From positions 38,841,106-38,905,105 of the forward strand of contig OZ024720.1 of assembly GCA_964016875.1 (NCBI GenBank): DNA of 64,000 bases. Reading direction: 5' to 3'. This stretch comes from Fallopia convolvulus (Eukaryota > Streptophyta > Magnoliopsida > Caryophyllales > Polygonaceae). The notes beneath the pieces are model-generated. The model saw nothing but the letters and a program-made list of their open reading frames with translations. It ran no database searches and was not told the DNA's origin. The stretch's first letter is position 1, and each line of letters begins with the position of its first letter. The position numbers were made by a program, and so were the translations under genes. Positions 10,340 to 18,574 of the stretch are shown in pieces.

Positions 10340-10346
10340 AGGATGA
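10340..10346 (+). other. element A LTR-LTR (circle-type) junction
   Basis: Seven bases, aggatga, separate the end of LTR copy 1 from the start of copy 2. The first two (ag) equal the two bases between LTR and PBS at 11284-11285. The last five (gatga) differ by one base from the five bases before LTR copy 1 (gagga, 9405-9409). This is what joining of untrimmed cDNA ends would leave. Confidence 0.75.
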
Positions 10347-11283
10347 TGTGATTCCATCGATGTCCGAGCCAACTATGGAGCACACTTCGGAACACTTGGA
10401 GGAGCAACACTTGGAGGAGCACACGTCGGAACACTTGGAGGAGCCTTGGCATACCCTAGACGCGCCAACAAGCTTGGATGGTGGTGCGCCCTTGCCTTCC
10501 GGTTTTGATGGTGCCAAAGCTCAAGGAACTACACCACCTTATCTAGTTCGTATTACGCGATCCCGAGCTAAGGCCATTCTATGTCAAGTGCAAGAAAAGC
10601 TCCTGGGGTGTAGCTTTCCGAAAGAGTGCAATGAAGATGGTTGGAGTTTTATTCTACTTCATGGTTCTAAGTGACAATTCGACGGAAAGGACAATTATTA
10701 AGTTTTCGGGTTTTTGGGTTAATTTTTGTAATCTCCTTAAGTGAATGGGGCTAAATTTGTGAGGTTGCTTTCTAGGTTATATGGTCGTCCCCCTCACCCT
10801 TGGTTGCTAGATTTGAACGAAAAACCTTGTTGCTTACTTTCCTTGCATCTTTCAATTCAAGTACTTGTTCTTTTTTTTTTGTTCGTTCAATTCTCGTTGT
10901 TCAAGTTGTTGGTGAGTAATATACGACAATCTCGGACATCCTAGTTTGTTTGAGAGCTTGGTGAGTCATATCCAAGTTGTCAAGCATCCATATCCCCTTG
11001 TTCTTCCCATTTCGATCTATCATCCATCTCGGTGGTTTCTGCACCCCCTCAGTAAAATAGACATATCTTTCAATCCACTCATCATCTAGGTCTGAAATTT
11101 TGAGGGATTAAACTAGACTCAGAGATCTAACGTCTCGAATTGGAATAACTCAATTCCGAGTTCGGATGAGGAAGATCCATCTAGTTGAAGACGGGTCAGT
11201 TGTGTGGTGTTTGTTGTCGGAATTCCTTGAATTCTTGTGGCGATCTCTTTGCACCATCATCCCTTCCATCAATCCGGCCATCA
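10347..11283 (+). mobile_element. element A LTR, copy 2 (5' LTR)
   Basis: 937 bp, starting TGTGATTCC and ending GGCCATCA, followed by ag and the primer site. An open frame within it (to 10674) duplicates the pol C-terminus of LTR copy 1 because the LTR carries that code; it is not a separate gene. Confidence 0.88.
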
Positions 11284-11285
11284 AG

Positions 11286-11298
11286 TGGTATCAGAGCC
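11286..11298 (+). other. element A primer binding site (tRNA-iMet type)
   Basis: TGGTATCAGAGCC lies two bases after the LTR end. It is the usual complement of the 3' end of plant initiator tRNA-Met in chromoviruses and marks the start of the internal region. Confidence 0.9.
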
Positions 11299-12192
11299 AC
11301 GCGAAGGTATCACCATCTAAACCTTGTTCCGACCTTGAATTTCCACTTGTTGCAAGGTTTTAGGTTCGAACTCTTTATTGGCTGCTTTGTGTTGTTGTGT
11401 GCGACCATAGTGTCCTTGTTGTGTGTTGTTGTGGTCATTGCTTTCTCTTGATCTTGTGGTTGTCTTGGACGAGTGTGTGTTCAGCCATGGCTGCAAACCA
11501 TGCTCAAAAAACGTTCCAATAGAACACCCAAAAGAGTTATCAAAAGTTGGTAGTTGAAAGGGTGCATTTGTTGCTTGAATTTAAGCCTTTCTTTAGTGTT
11601 GGTTTTAAGTGTGTCTTGCTGATTTTGCTGAGTTAAAAAACGTGGGGTTGAGGTCCAAACCAGCCTTGTTTGTTGTCATTACGTGCTTGTTGTTGGCTAC
11701 GGTGCTAGGATACGGGAACGACACCAAGACGAGACATCTTGTGTTGTTGTTTAAGTGTCTTGAAATTTTTTGTTGAATAATCAGAAAAACCTTGCCGGCG
11801 GCGAAAGCTAATAAGGGGCCAGGCATAGAAAGAAAGATTAAAGACTAGAAAAACCTTGCCCGGCGGCGTAAAGCTAATAAGGGGTCGGGCACGGAAAGAG
11901 TAGTCATCTTGTAGTGCCTAGCAAAGGCCTACAAAGAGTAGTCGTCTAGTAGTGCCTAGCAAAGGCCTGCTCGAAACAAAAAAAAAATTAATTAATTTGT
12001 AATACTTGGTGTTGAGTCTTGGTGGTTTAGTAGCTTCCTAGCATTGTTTTCCTAAGCAAGTGTGTGGTGAATTCTCTCTTTGTTGCCTTTGTTGTTTTTG
12101 CCTACTTGCAACTTGTCGGATTTTCATCTCGGGCAAGTCTTGGTGATTAATTCGTGTGACCTCTATACCTTGATCTTTGCCTTGTTTTTACG
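11299..12192 (+). other. element A 5' leader with short tandem repeats
   Basis: Untranslated region of about 0.9 kb between PBS and gag, with no supported gene. It holds two kinds of short repeats. A block beginning agaaaaaccttgcc and ending in aataagggg occurs at about 11783-11826 and 11846-11892. A block gagtagtc...tagtgcctagcaaaggcct occurs at about 11898-11932 and 11936-11969. An A-run of nine lies near 11980. The repeats may form RNA structure in the leader; that is inference. Confidence 0.7.
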
Positions 12193-13279
12193 ATGACAAG
12201 TGTAGGTGATGACAAGAATAAGGAACAAGTTGAGGAGACGTCCACTAGTTCGGTGGCTGCCATGTTGCAAAACATGCAACAATCCTTGCAACAATCCATT
12301 GAGGCTTTGGGAACTAGGTTGACTGATTTGGAGAGCCAAGTGCGAGGCCAATATGATAGAGCACGGGTGTCTCAAACGGGGGCTCTACCAAGTGTGCTAC
12401 AAAGCGCTAACCAAGTGGAGTCGTTACAAGAGGAGGCCTCTACTTCTTACTTGCCAAACTCGGAGGCGCAAGCATCCATCGGTGTGAGCACCTCCATGGG
12501 GATTATGCCTCCTTACATTCCTCCGACGAGCTTCTACAATCCACACTTTGTGGCCAATTCCGGGGTAAGGCCTTCATTTGCTACATTTCCTAATAATATT
12601 CCTATTAGTGCTACTAACTTGTTAGGTTATGGAGCGCCGAGCTATCAAGAGGTCATCCTGCAACGGCTACTCAACCCCCACCTCTCTTGCATCTCCCAAG
12701 GCGCGACCAACCTCCTACAGGGCCGGCCAATGGTGGTGCCGGACAGCCTTGGCATGGCGCGCCGGTGCAACAAGAAGAGCGGCCCCGGGATCCCCATTAT
12801 GGCATCAAGCTGAACGTGCCGACGTTTTCGGGAACTTCCGACGATGCCTGTCTTGATTGGCTTGCCAAGGTGGAGTCAATCTTTGACTTCTATGGCTATG
12901 ATGATGCGAGGCGGGTGGCCATGGCGGCCATACAATTCACCGACTTTGCTTACCAATGGTGGCTCGAGGACAAGGCTTTGAGGAGAGCACGTCGGATGCC
13001 TCAACTTAACACATGGCAAGATCAAAGAGAGGCCTTAGAAGAGAGGTTCGTGCATCAAGATTACACGGAGCGCATCCATGCCATGTTGGAGCAAGTGCGT
13101 CAAGGAAACCGGACTCCCGATGAGTTCTACAACGAGCTGCGTATGCTCATCTTCCGTTCCCGAGTACAATCCCGACGGGTATGTCATCTCTAAATTTGTC
13201 AATGGGTTAAATTTGGAACTAAAAAATGTGGTGAGTATGCAGCATTTTAGTAGGGGTACCGATATTGAGCAAGTGCTTC
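12193..13279 (+). pseudogene. gag: element A gag, 5' part (frameshifted)
   Basis: The start is ATG at 12193, followed by a Gln/Leu-rich coiled-coil-like segment (about residues 20-55) and a Pro/Ser-rich linker, open to 12813. The gag core then continues in the frame of 12687-13193: VPTFSGTSDDACLDWL, the hydrophobic-aromatic segment ending FAYQWWLED, and EERFVHQDYTERIH, all hallmarks of the retrotransposon gag family. A second frame change near 13155-13170 moves the code to the frame of 13078-13279 (PEYNPDGYVISKFVNGL). Thus at least two frameshifts break the capsid gene. It stops at gcttc against the FB fragment at 13280. The rest of gag lies at 5713. Gag would form the particle in which the element RNA is reverse transcribed. 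Confidence 0.82.
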
Positions 13280-13468
13280 TGATGTGATCAAGCCCACCTG
13301 AACCCACCTTTCCGGCCTGCCTCGAGTCGGCGTTCTGACCAGTGGGCCAGCCTCTAGTCTGCCTCGGCCGGCGATCTGACTAGTGGCGCTCAATCACATG
13401 TCATGGGATGCAGCCCATGCACCCCAACCTGCAGGAGGTTTCACACCTTTTATCCTACAGGATGTTGG
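13280..13468 (-). repeat. FB-like unit fragment, right flank of element A
   Basis: A minus-oriented copy of the palindromic unit, starting tgatgtgatcaagccc and running to gatgttgg, then replaced by unrelated sequence. It lacks the tRNA-like box region. It faces the plus-oriented unit ending at 5712, so element A sits between inverted FB copies that present the same terminus. Confidence 0.85.
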
Positions 13469-14009
13469 GTTTGGGAGGCCTTTTTGTGGTTGGAACGAGA
13501 TGAAGTGGGATGGATGTGGATCGAGTATGGTGAGGGTAGGGGCGGCCGACTTTGAAGGCTTTTGAGGGAGAGGGGTTGTATTTTGGGAATGGTAGTTGAT
13601 AATGAAGATGGTAGGTAGGTGGGGGATAATATTTAATGGGGAAAAGGGACAAATTAGGTCAAGGGAAAAATTGGCATTCTAACTAGTCGAATCAAGTTGG
13701 ACCGACGTCCCTATGTCGGGCCCGACTTACCTGGGCTCGATGTGGGAGTATTCGGGTCGCCAATTTTACTCCATCCTCATGCAACTTCTTTCCCATATTT
13801 CCATTTAAATATTTGACCTCAAATCCTACACAACTTTGAAGGATGCACAACACCATAAATCCACAAAACACTAGATAAGGATTGGTTAGAGAAAAGCTAA
13901 GCTATACTAAGAAAATCAAACTAAAATTACGAAAAGAAGGCTACTAGCTCGGGTTGCCACCCGAGAAGCGCTCGTTTAGAGTCACTAGCTTGACTTCCTA
14001 ACCTCAACC
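13469..14009 (-). other. element B 3' non-coding region
   Basis: Follows the stop of the gag-protease ORF on the minus strand. It contains, on the plus strand, gggttgccacccgagaagcg at about 13954, a GC-rich motif I recall from sequence downstream of Athila-like gag-pro ORFs (memory, unverified). It also holds one copy of the ggaccgac / gtcgggcccga motif pair at 13699-13726. Short ORFs here look like chance. The left end is abrupt. Confidence 0.6.
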
Positions 14010-16025
14010 TTATGGCGGGTGAAACACGGTGAATTGCTCGCCATTGTTATGCCCATTCCCATTGCCTTCATACCCATAAAACCACCAACGATGGTCTACA
14101 TAGGCATGGCTCTCCGATCTCGGGCCTATCTCATCATACTCCTCCAACGGATGAGATTTCTCCTCCTTGCTTGCTCCATCATGTTTTTCTTGTCCTACAC
14201 CATAGTCATCCAAAGTATTCCTAGGAGATTCTACCAATTCACCTTTTAAATCACTAAGGCAAATATAGGAGTCTCCTAAGTCATCATTCAAATCATTCAA
14301 GCAAATGTAGGAATCAAAATTTTGGGAAGAATTGTGATCTTCACCAACATTAAAAGGATATGAGTAAGGATACTCTTCATCTCTTCTTGAGCTAGCATTG
14401 TTCCTTGACTCATCTTGATCCTTAAGTTGCTCCAACAACTCCCTCACTTGTATTTGTTCATTGAAGCTTTTATCACCCCTTAAAGCAACAACCTCCCTAG
14501 CAACTTCCTCTTCTTCACGTTCTCTCTTGGCACTCTCTTCAAGTTTAAGAATGGCCAAGGCGTCCGGCTCATTCAAAGCTTTCTTGAAGTGAAAATCGAC
14601 CTTCTCTTCCCCAATCTCAAAGGAAACCTTCCCGTTCTTGACATCAAACCTTGCCCCCGCCGTAGCTAAGAATGGTCTCCCTAAGATTATTCGAACCAAG
14701 GGATCCTCATGCATGTCCAAGATCACGAAATCATCGGGGACAAAGTACTTTCCAACCCTCACCGGAACGTCATCCAATATTCCTTTGGCCTTGATGATGG
14801 AACCGTCGGCCATGGTTAGGGACATATCGGCCGGCTCCATTTCACCCAAATTTGCTCTTCTCCAAATGCTAGCGGGCATCACCGAAACACTTGCCCCAAG
14901 GTCACATAAGGCTTGGAAATTTTGAGACCCCACACCAATGGTTATAGCAAAACGACCGGGATCTCCTAGCTTTTGTGGTAACTCCAAGATCTTGACTTCA
15001 TCTTGCATTTCCACTATGGACCTCTTCTTGCTCAAAATCTCCTTTAAAAACTTGGCATAAGATGGCATCTCACTCAATGCGTCGGTGAATGGGATGGAGA
15101 TGTTCAAGCCTTGCAAGAGTTTGAGAAACCTCTTGAACTTGTTCTCAACAACATCTTTCGGCTTCTTCGAGGGATATGGAAGAATTGTTGCACCTTGAAT
15201 CTTGCTTGGATCAACTTCTTTGGACTTCCCCGCTTCATTTGCAACACTTCCTGGTTGGACCGACTTGGGCACCATGTCGGGCCCGATGTTGTGAATCTCG
15301 ATCCTGGGCAGAGGGGTCGGATCGAGGTCTGTGTACGTCGGTCCCGAGTTGCTCTCAACCTCGGTCCGTGGTGAAGGAGTCGATCTTCTTGCTGGGTCGA
15401 CTTCGGGGAACTTCGGACCCGACTTGCTGGGTAAGTTGGTCCGACTCTCTTCACTCTTCTTAGGCACGTGTGGCTCGGGTAGGTTTCGGCCACTTCTCAA
15501 TCCAATTGCCCGGACTTCATTTTGATTGTTTTGAGCTCGAGGATTCTCCTCGGGTCGGCCCGTAAGTCTCCCATTCTCTCTCGGGGCTTGAGTCGCAATT
15601 TGAGCAAACTGATTGTCGACTTGCCTCCTCCATGCACCAAACTCATTGAATTGGGTCCTCATCTCCTTGAACCCATCTCTCATCTCTTGAGCAAATGTTT
15701 GTAACTCATTGAATCCCGGTGGTCTATATGGTGGTGGTGGCGCCCTCGGCTCGTTTTGGTTGAAGTTGTTGTTGTAGCTTTGAGCTTGACCGCTGTTCCA
15801 CCGGCCATTGCCACCATTGTTGAAATTGCCTCTTCCACCGAAATTTCCTCGAACATAGTTTGCCTCCTCAATTCGCTCGGCCAAGCGCACTTGGCTCTCA
15901 TTCGGACAAACTTGTGTAGCATGTGCAAAGGATCCACACTCCTCACAAGCTCTAGCATTTTGCTTGTAGTAGTGGACTTGCCTCTTAAGCTTGCTCACTT
16001 CACCTTCAAGGAATTGGAGCTTCAC
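14010..16025 (-). CDS. element B gag zinc knuckle and aspartic protease
   Basis: 671 codons. The nominal GTG start is not a real start: the same frame reads upstream as a natural continuation of gag, so a frameshift at about 16050-16095 separates it from the ORF ending at 16022. The CCHC knuckle is at C27, C30, H35, C40. A long Asn/Gly/Pro/Arg-rich linker follows. A retroviral-type protease follows with catalytic Asp at about 375 in CDLGAS (the D-L-G-A form usual in Athila/Tat) and IILGRPFLATAG about 70 residues on. The C-terminal 150 residues are acidic and have two similar SYICL repeats. The product would be capsid-linker-protease. The linker segment over 15250-15450 is built partly from the GTCGGGCCCGA-type motif also found in the LTR. 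Confidence 0.88.
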   Translation of the reverse strand: MKLQFLEGEVSKLKRQVHYYKQNARACEECGSFAHATQVCPNESQVRLAERIEEANYVRGNFGGRGNFNNGGNGRWNSGQAQSYNNNFNQNEPRAPPPPYRPPGFNELQTFAQEMRDGFKEMRTQFNEFGAWRRQVDNQFAQIATQAPRENGRLTGRPEENPRAQNNQNEVRAIGLRSGRNLPEPHVPKKSEESRTNLPSKSGPKFPEVDPARRSTPSPRTEVESNSGPTYTDLDPTPLPRIEIHNIGPDMVPKSVQPGSVANEAGKSKEVDPSKIQGATILPYPSKKPKDVVENKFKRFLKLLQGLNISIPFTDALSEMPSYAKFLKEILSKKRSIVEMQDEVKILELPQKLGDPGRFAITIGVGSQNFQALCDLGASVSVMPASIWRRANLGEMEPADMSLTMADGSIIKAKGILDDVPVRVGKYFVPDDFVILDMHEDPLVRIILGRPFLATAGARFDVKNGKVSFEIGEEKVDFHFKKALNEPDALAILKLEESAKREREEEEVAREVVALRGDKSFNEQIQVRELLEQLKDQDESRNNASSRRDEEYPYSYPFNVGEDHNSSQNFDSYICLNDLNDDLGDSYICLSDLKGELVESPRNTLDDYGVGQEKHDGASKEEKSHPLEEYDEIGPRSESHAYVDHRWWFYGYEGNGNGHNNGEQFTVFHPP

Positions 16026-17023
16026 ATCCCTATCAATGTCTTCTCCCTTTGGATCATATAACTTCCTTGCACCTTCACAACTTTCACCTCCTTGCTAGCT
16101 TGACTCACCCCATACATGGCCTCATAATCGGATAGCTTGTCAAGTAGCTCCCAAGCTTGATCCGGTGTCAAGTCTATGAACCCACAATCGGTGTGGAGAT
16201 TGAGCTTGTCCTTCGTTACCGGATTGATGCCTTGGAAAAAGATGTCTTGAAGCACATATGGTTGTTGGCCATGAGTAGGACATTGGCGCAACATCTCCTT
16301 GAAACGGTCCCATGCTTCGAAGAGAGGCTCATTCGGACCTTGTTGAAAGCTTGCAATCTTCCTTCTTAGCTCGGTTGTCTTTGAGGGAGGGAAGAACTTC
16401 ATCAAGAAAGCATCATAGAGTGTCTTCCAAGTTGTGATTGACCTAGGAGCTTGGCTCTCGAGCCAATGTGTGGCCTTGCCCCCAAGTGACCATTTGAATG
16501 CCTTTAGAAGCACATACTCCAATGTCTCCTCGTCGGTAGAGATCGTCTCACACATGTCCACAAAGCGTTTGACGTGCTCTATGGGACACTCATGTGGACG
16601 GCCCTCGAATTGATCACGCTTGATGAAAGAGATGAATTGCATCTTGATCTCAAAATTCTTGGCAACCTCGGGAAGCACAATAGCCGGCTCGGTGACCCTC
16701 AACTCCGGATGCATGTATTGGCGTGCATTCCGGGGTAGAGCGTTGAGTTGAGCCTCGGCTCTCATCCGTTGCTCCCGTTCTCTTCTTGCCACCTCTTCTT
16801 GATTGTCCCTCTCAAGTTGCAATCTAGCCATTTCAGCCCTAAGTTGAGCCAACTCCTCATCAACATGGAGAGCTTGATTCGCCATCCTTTTCCTTCTTCG
16901 GGCTTCCTTGAGAATATTTTCCGGATCACTCACAAACTCAAGCTCAAGTGTTCCTCGGGAGGAACGAGCTAGCATACACCTATGAAACAAAAACACAAAC
17001 CAAAACAAATCAAAAATAAACAA
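16022..17023 (-). CDS. gag: element B Gag capsid domain
   Basis: 333 codons. Retrotransposon gag core with FISFIKRDQFEGRPHECPIEH, then a segment ATHWLES, then FLMKFFPPSKTTELRRKI, QGPNEPLFEAWDRFKEMLR and PYVLQDIFFQGI, the series of motifs that identifies Athila-type capsid proteins. The N-terminal part (about residues 35-85) is charged and coiled-coil-like. The true start may be internal, at MANQALH. The ORF ends a few codons after the frame is lost, because the normal continuation lies in the frame of the downstream gag-protease ORF. The primer site lies only 81 bp upstream, so the gag leader is very short. Confidence 0.88.
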   Translation of the reverse strand: MFIFDLFWFVFLFHRCMLARSSRGTLELEFVSDPENILKEARRRKRMANQALHVDEELAQLRAEMARLQLERDNQEEVARREREQRMRAEAQLNALPRNARQYMHPELRVTEPAIVLPEVAKNFEIKMQFISFIKRDQFEGRPHECPIEHVKRFVDMCETISTDEETLEYVLLKAFKWSLGGKATHWLESQAPRSITTWKTLYDAFLMKFFPPSKTTELRRKIASFQQGPNEPLFEAWDRFKEMLRQCPTHGQQPYVLQDIFFQGINPVTKDKLNLHTDCGFIDLTPDQAWELLDKLSDYEAMYGVSQASKEVKVVKVQGSYMIQREKTLIGM

Positions 17024-17103
17024 AGGGTTTGGGCTATTCCCTCACCCAAATCACTAGCAAAACACAAGAAACTCACCAAATTGGCACTCAATGCACTTAG
17101 ACG

Positions 17104-17121
17104 TCCCCGACAACGGCGCCA
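17104..17121 (-). other. element B primer binding site (tRNA-Asp type)
   Basis: On the minus strand the sequence reads TGGCGCCGTTGTCGGGGA, the complement of the 3' part of plant tRNA-Asp, as commonly used by Athila/Tat elements. It fixes the element's direction and the inner end of the LTR at about 17122. Confidence 0.88.
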
Positions 17122-18574
17122 AGAGATACAGTTTCTTCTTCTTATCTCTTTACTTGGTCATATTGATCGCTCTCGGATGCGAGGGTCAAGAGATACAATT
17201 TATAACCCGACCCCGTTGTAGTACGTGGTGGGTGTCGAACACTCAAGAAGTCTACTCGATCGATGTGCCTAGATACTAGGAAGCTAGAAAGGAGAGCATA
17301 AAACAAAGGAAAACAAAGAAAACAGTCAGGACCGACACTGAGGTCACGTCGGGCCCGAGGTTGGCGACAAGAGGAAGTCGGGACCGACACTGGGTAAGTC
17401 GGGCCCAAGGTAGCTGGGGATGTCGAACTCAAAGATTTTAAAAGTAGATCTTGGGCTTTTGGGTTCCTTCCCTAGTAGATTAAGGCTTTTCCACCCCAAA
17501 TCAGGCAATGAGTGATGATCGGACTAGGATCGACTGCTTTCGCCCTCGTTCCAACCACATCTACACCTCGATCCATGGGGAAATCCCCTTCGAAGCAAGG
17601 TCTTGAGATTGACACATGTTCACTTTCGCTACTTTGCCAATCTCAAGCCTTGATTCCCAACTTTCGCAAGGAATTGTAGCTCTATGTAGAGTGGGTTCCT
17701 TAGATCAAACACTCAAGGCTATGGAATTGGGGTTTCTAGCCTAAACCTAGCTAGGGTTTTCCCCCATAACCCAAGATCAAGGAGATCTACTCCATGTGAC
17801 AAGCAAAGAAAGCAATCAAATCAAAAGAGAAAGCAATCATCATAATCAATCTCAAAACAAAGCAAGGTTTCATTCAAATCCAAAGCAATCCACAAATTCA
17901 AATCAAGGGTTTTCAAATCCACAAGATCAAAGCAAATCAAAGCTAAACAATCAACAAAACCTATCAAGCCTTCCTCTCTCTTGGCTGATTCTCTCTCTCT
18001 TCCTCCTCTTCTCCTTCCTCCTTGCTCTCAAAGTATCCTCTTGGCTCCCTTGGAACCCCCCTTTTTTTGTGTGTGTGAGGGAACCCTTTCTTAGAAGACA
18101 AGAGGGCCTTTTATAGATTAGATGAAGGGCAAAAGTGGAAGTCCACAAATTCGTGCCTTGGAGCCCAAGTAGTTCGGTGACCGACTCGGACCGACACGGA
18201 GGAACCTCGGGCCCGAGGTACTGTGCAACTCGGTCCGAGGTTGGAGACTTCAAAGTCGGGCCCGATGTGGTTGCAACTCGGTCCAGACCTCGTTCCACCT
18301 TCTTCTTAGTTGGCTTCTCTTGTTCTTCTTCATGGCTTGCTTCTCTCTTTCCCGCTTTAGCTCGGCCTTTGCTCCATGTCTCGACCCTCCTTCAAATCGA
18401 TCCTTGATTCATGCCAAATTACCTACAAAACACATAAAAGGTGCGTAGTCTTCGAATCTCATAGAAATACGGGAACTAAGCTAAAAAGGAACAAAACGCA
18501 CAAGAAAAGGGGAAAAAGAAACATATTTACAAAGGAAATCACATATGAAAACACCACCCAATAAAGAAACGTCA
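17122..18574 (-). mobile_element. element B 5' LTR
   Basis: About 1.45 kb, non-coding. On the minus strand it starts TGACGTTTC at 18574, where satellite sequence begins (gaattt, 18575), and runs to the primer site. It contains a TATA box (18108-18115), a CT-rich tract near 17990-18020, and repeated ggaccgac / gtcgggcccga motif pairs at 17330-17405 and 18184-18265. The inner end lacks an obvious CA. The lower-complexity Q/N-type ORF near 17796-18116 is not considered a gene. Confidence 0.65.
18108..18115 (-). promoter_or_regulatory. element B LTR TATA box
   Basis: Minus-strand TATAAAAG followed by gccct, about 460 bp from the LTR start. This is a good match to a plant core promoter and is placed where U3 should end. 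Confidence 0.55.

Larger units (their letters stand above)
5713..13279 (+). mobile_element. element A: circularly permuted CRM-like Ty3/gypsy retrotransposon (two-LTR-circle order)
   Basis: The order on the plus strand is gag 3' part, protease, RT, RNase H, integrase, polypurine tract (9394-9409), LTR (9410-10339), 7 bp, LTR (10347-11283), PBS for tRNA-iMet (11286-11298), leader, gag 5' part. A normal element would read LTR-PBS-gag-pol-PPT-LTR. The two broken gag ends fit together at a shared gcttc (13275-13279 and 5713-5717), and both ends abut FB units. All parts of one full element are present, about 7.5 kb. The two LTRs look about 98% alike, so the element is recent. The CRM-like placement rests on remembered resemblance of the RT and on the reading frame running into the LTR. 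Confidence 0.85.
13469..18574 (-). mobile_element. element B: Athila-like gag-protease retrotransposon, no RT, one LTR
   Basis: In minus-strand order: LTR (18574-17122), PBS of tRNA-Asp type (17121-17104), gag (17023-16022), gag-protease (16025-14010), then about 540 bp of non-coding sequence broken by the FB fragment at 13468. No reverse transcriptase, RNase H or integrase and no second LTR is visible. The gag and the D-L-G-A protease resemble the Athila/Tat branch. The element may be a non-autonomous gag-pro type or an autonomous one cut short on the left; the first is favoured because the ORF ends in a normal stop followed by untranslated-type sequence. Confidence 0.75.

Noticed and set aside
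10258..10674. Separate 138-codon gene between the element A LTRs
   Set aside because: It is the pol C-terminal code carried by LTR copy 2 and duplicates 9410-9737; its first 30 codons are LTR end and junction sequence.
13478..13530. Possible 3' LTR of element B, from a 15-bp match (tgtggttggaacgag) to its 5' LTR near 17553
   Set aside because: The match does not extend on either side, so it does not establish a second LTR.
17796..18116. 106-codon Asn/Gln/Ser-rich ORF in element B LTR
   Set aside because: Low-complexity A-rich and CT-rich DNA translated; it lies antisense to the LTR promoter and has no family signature.
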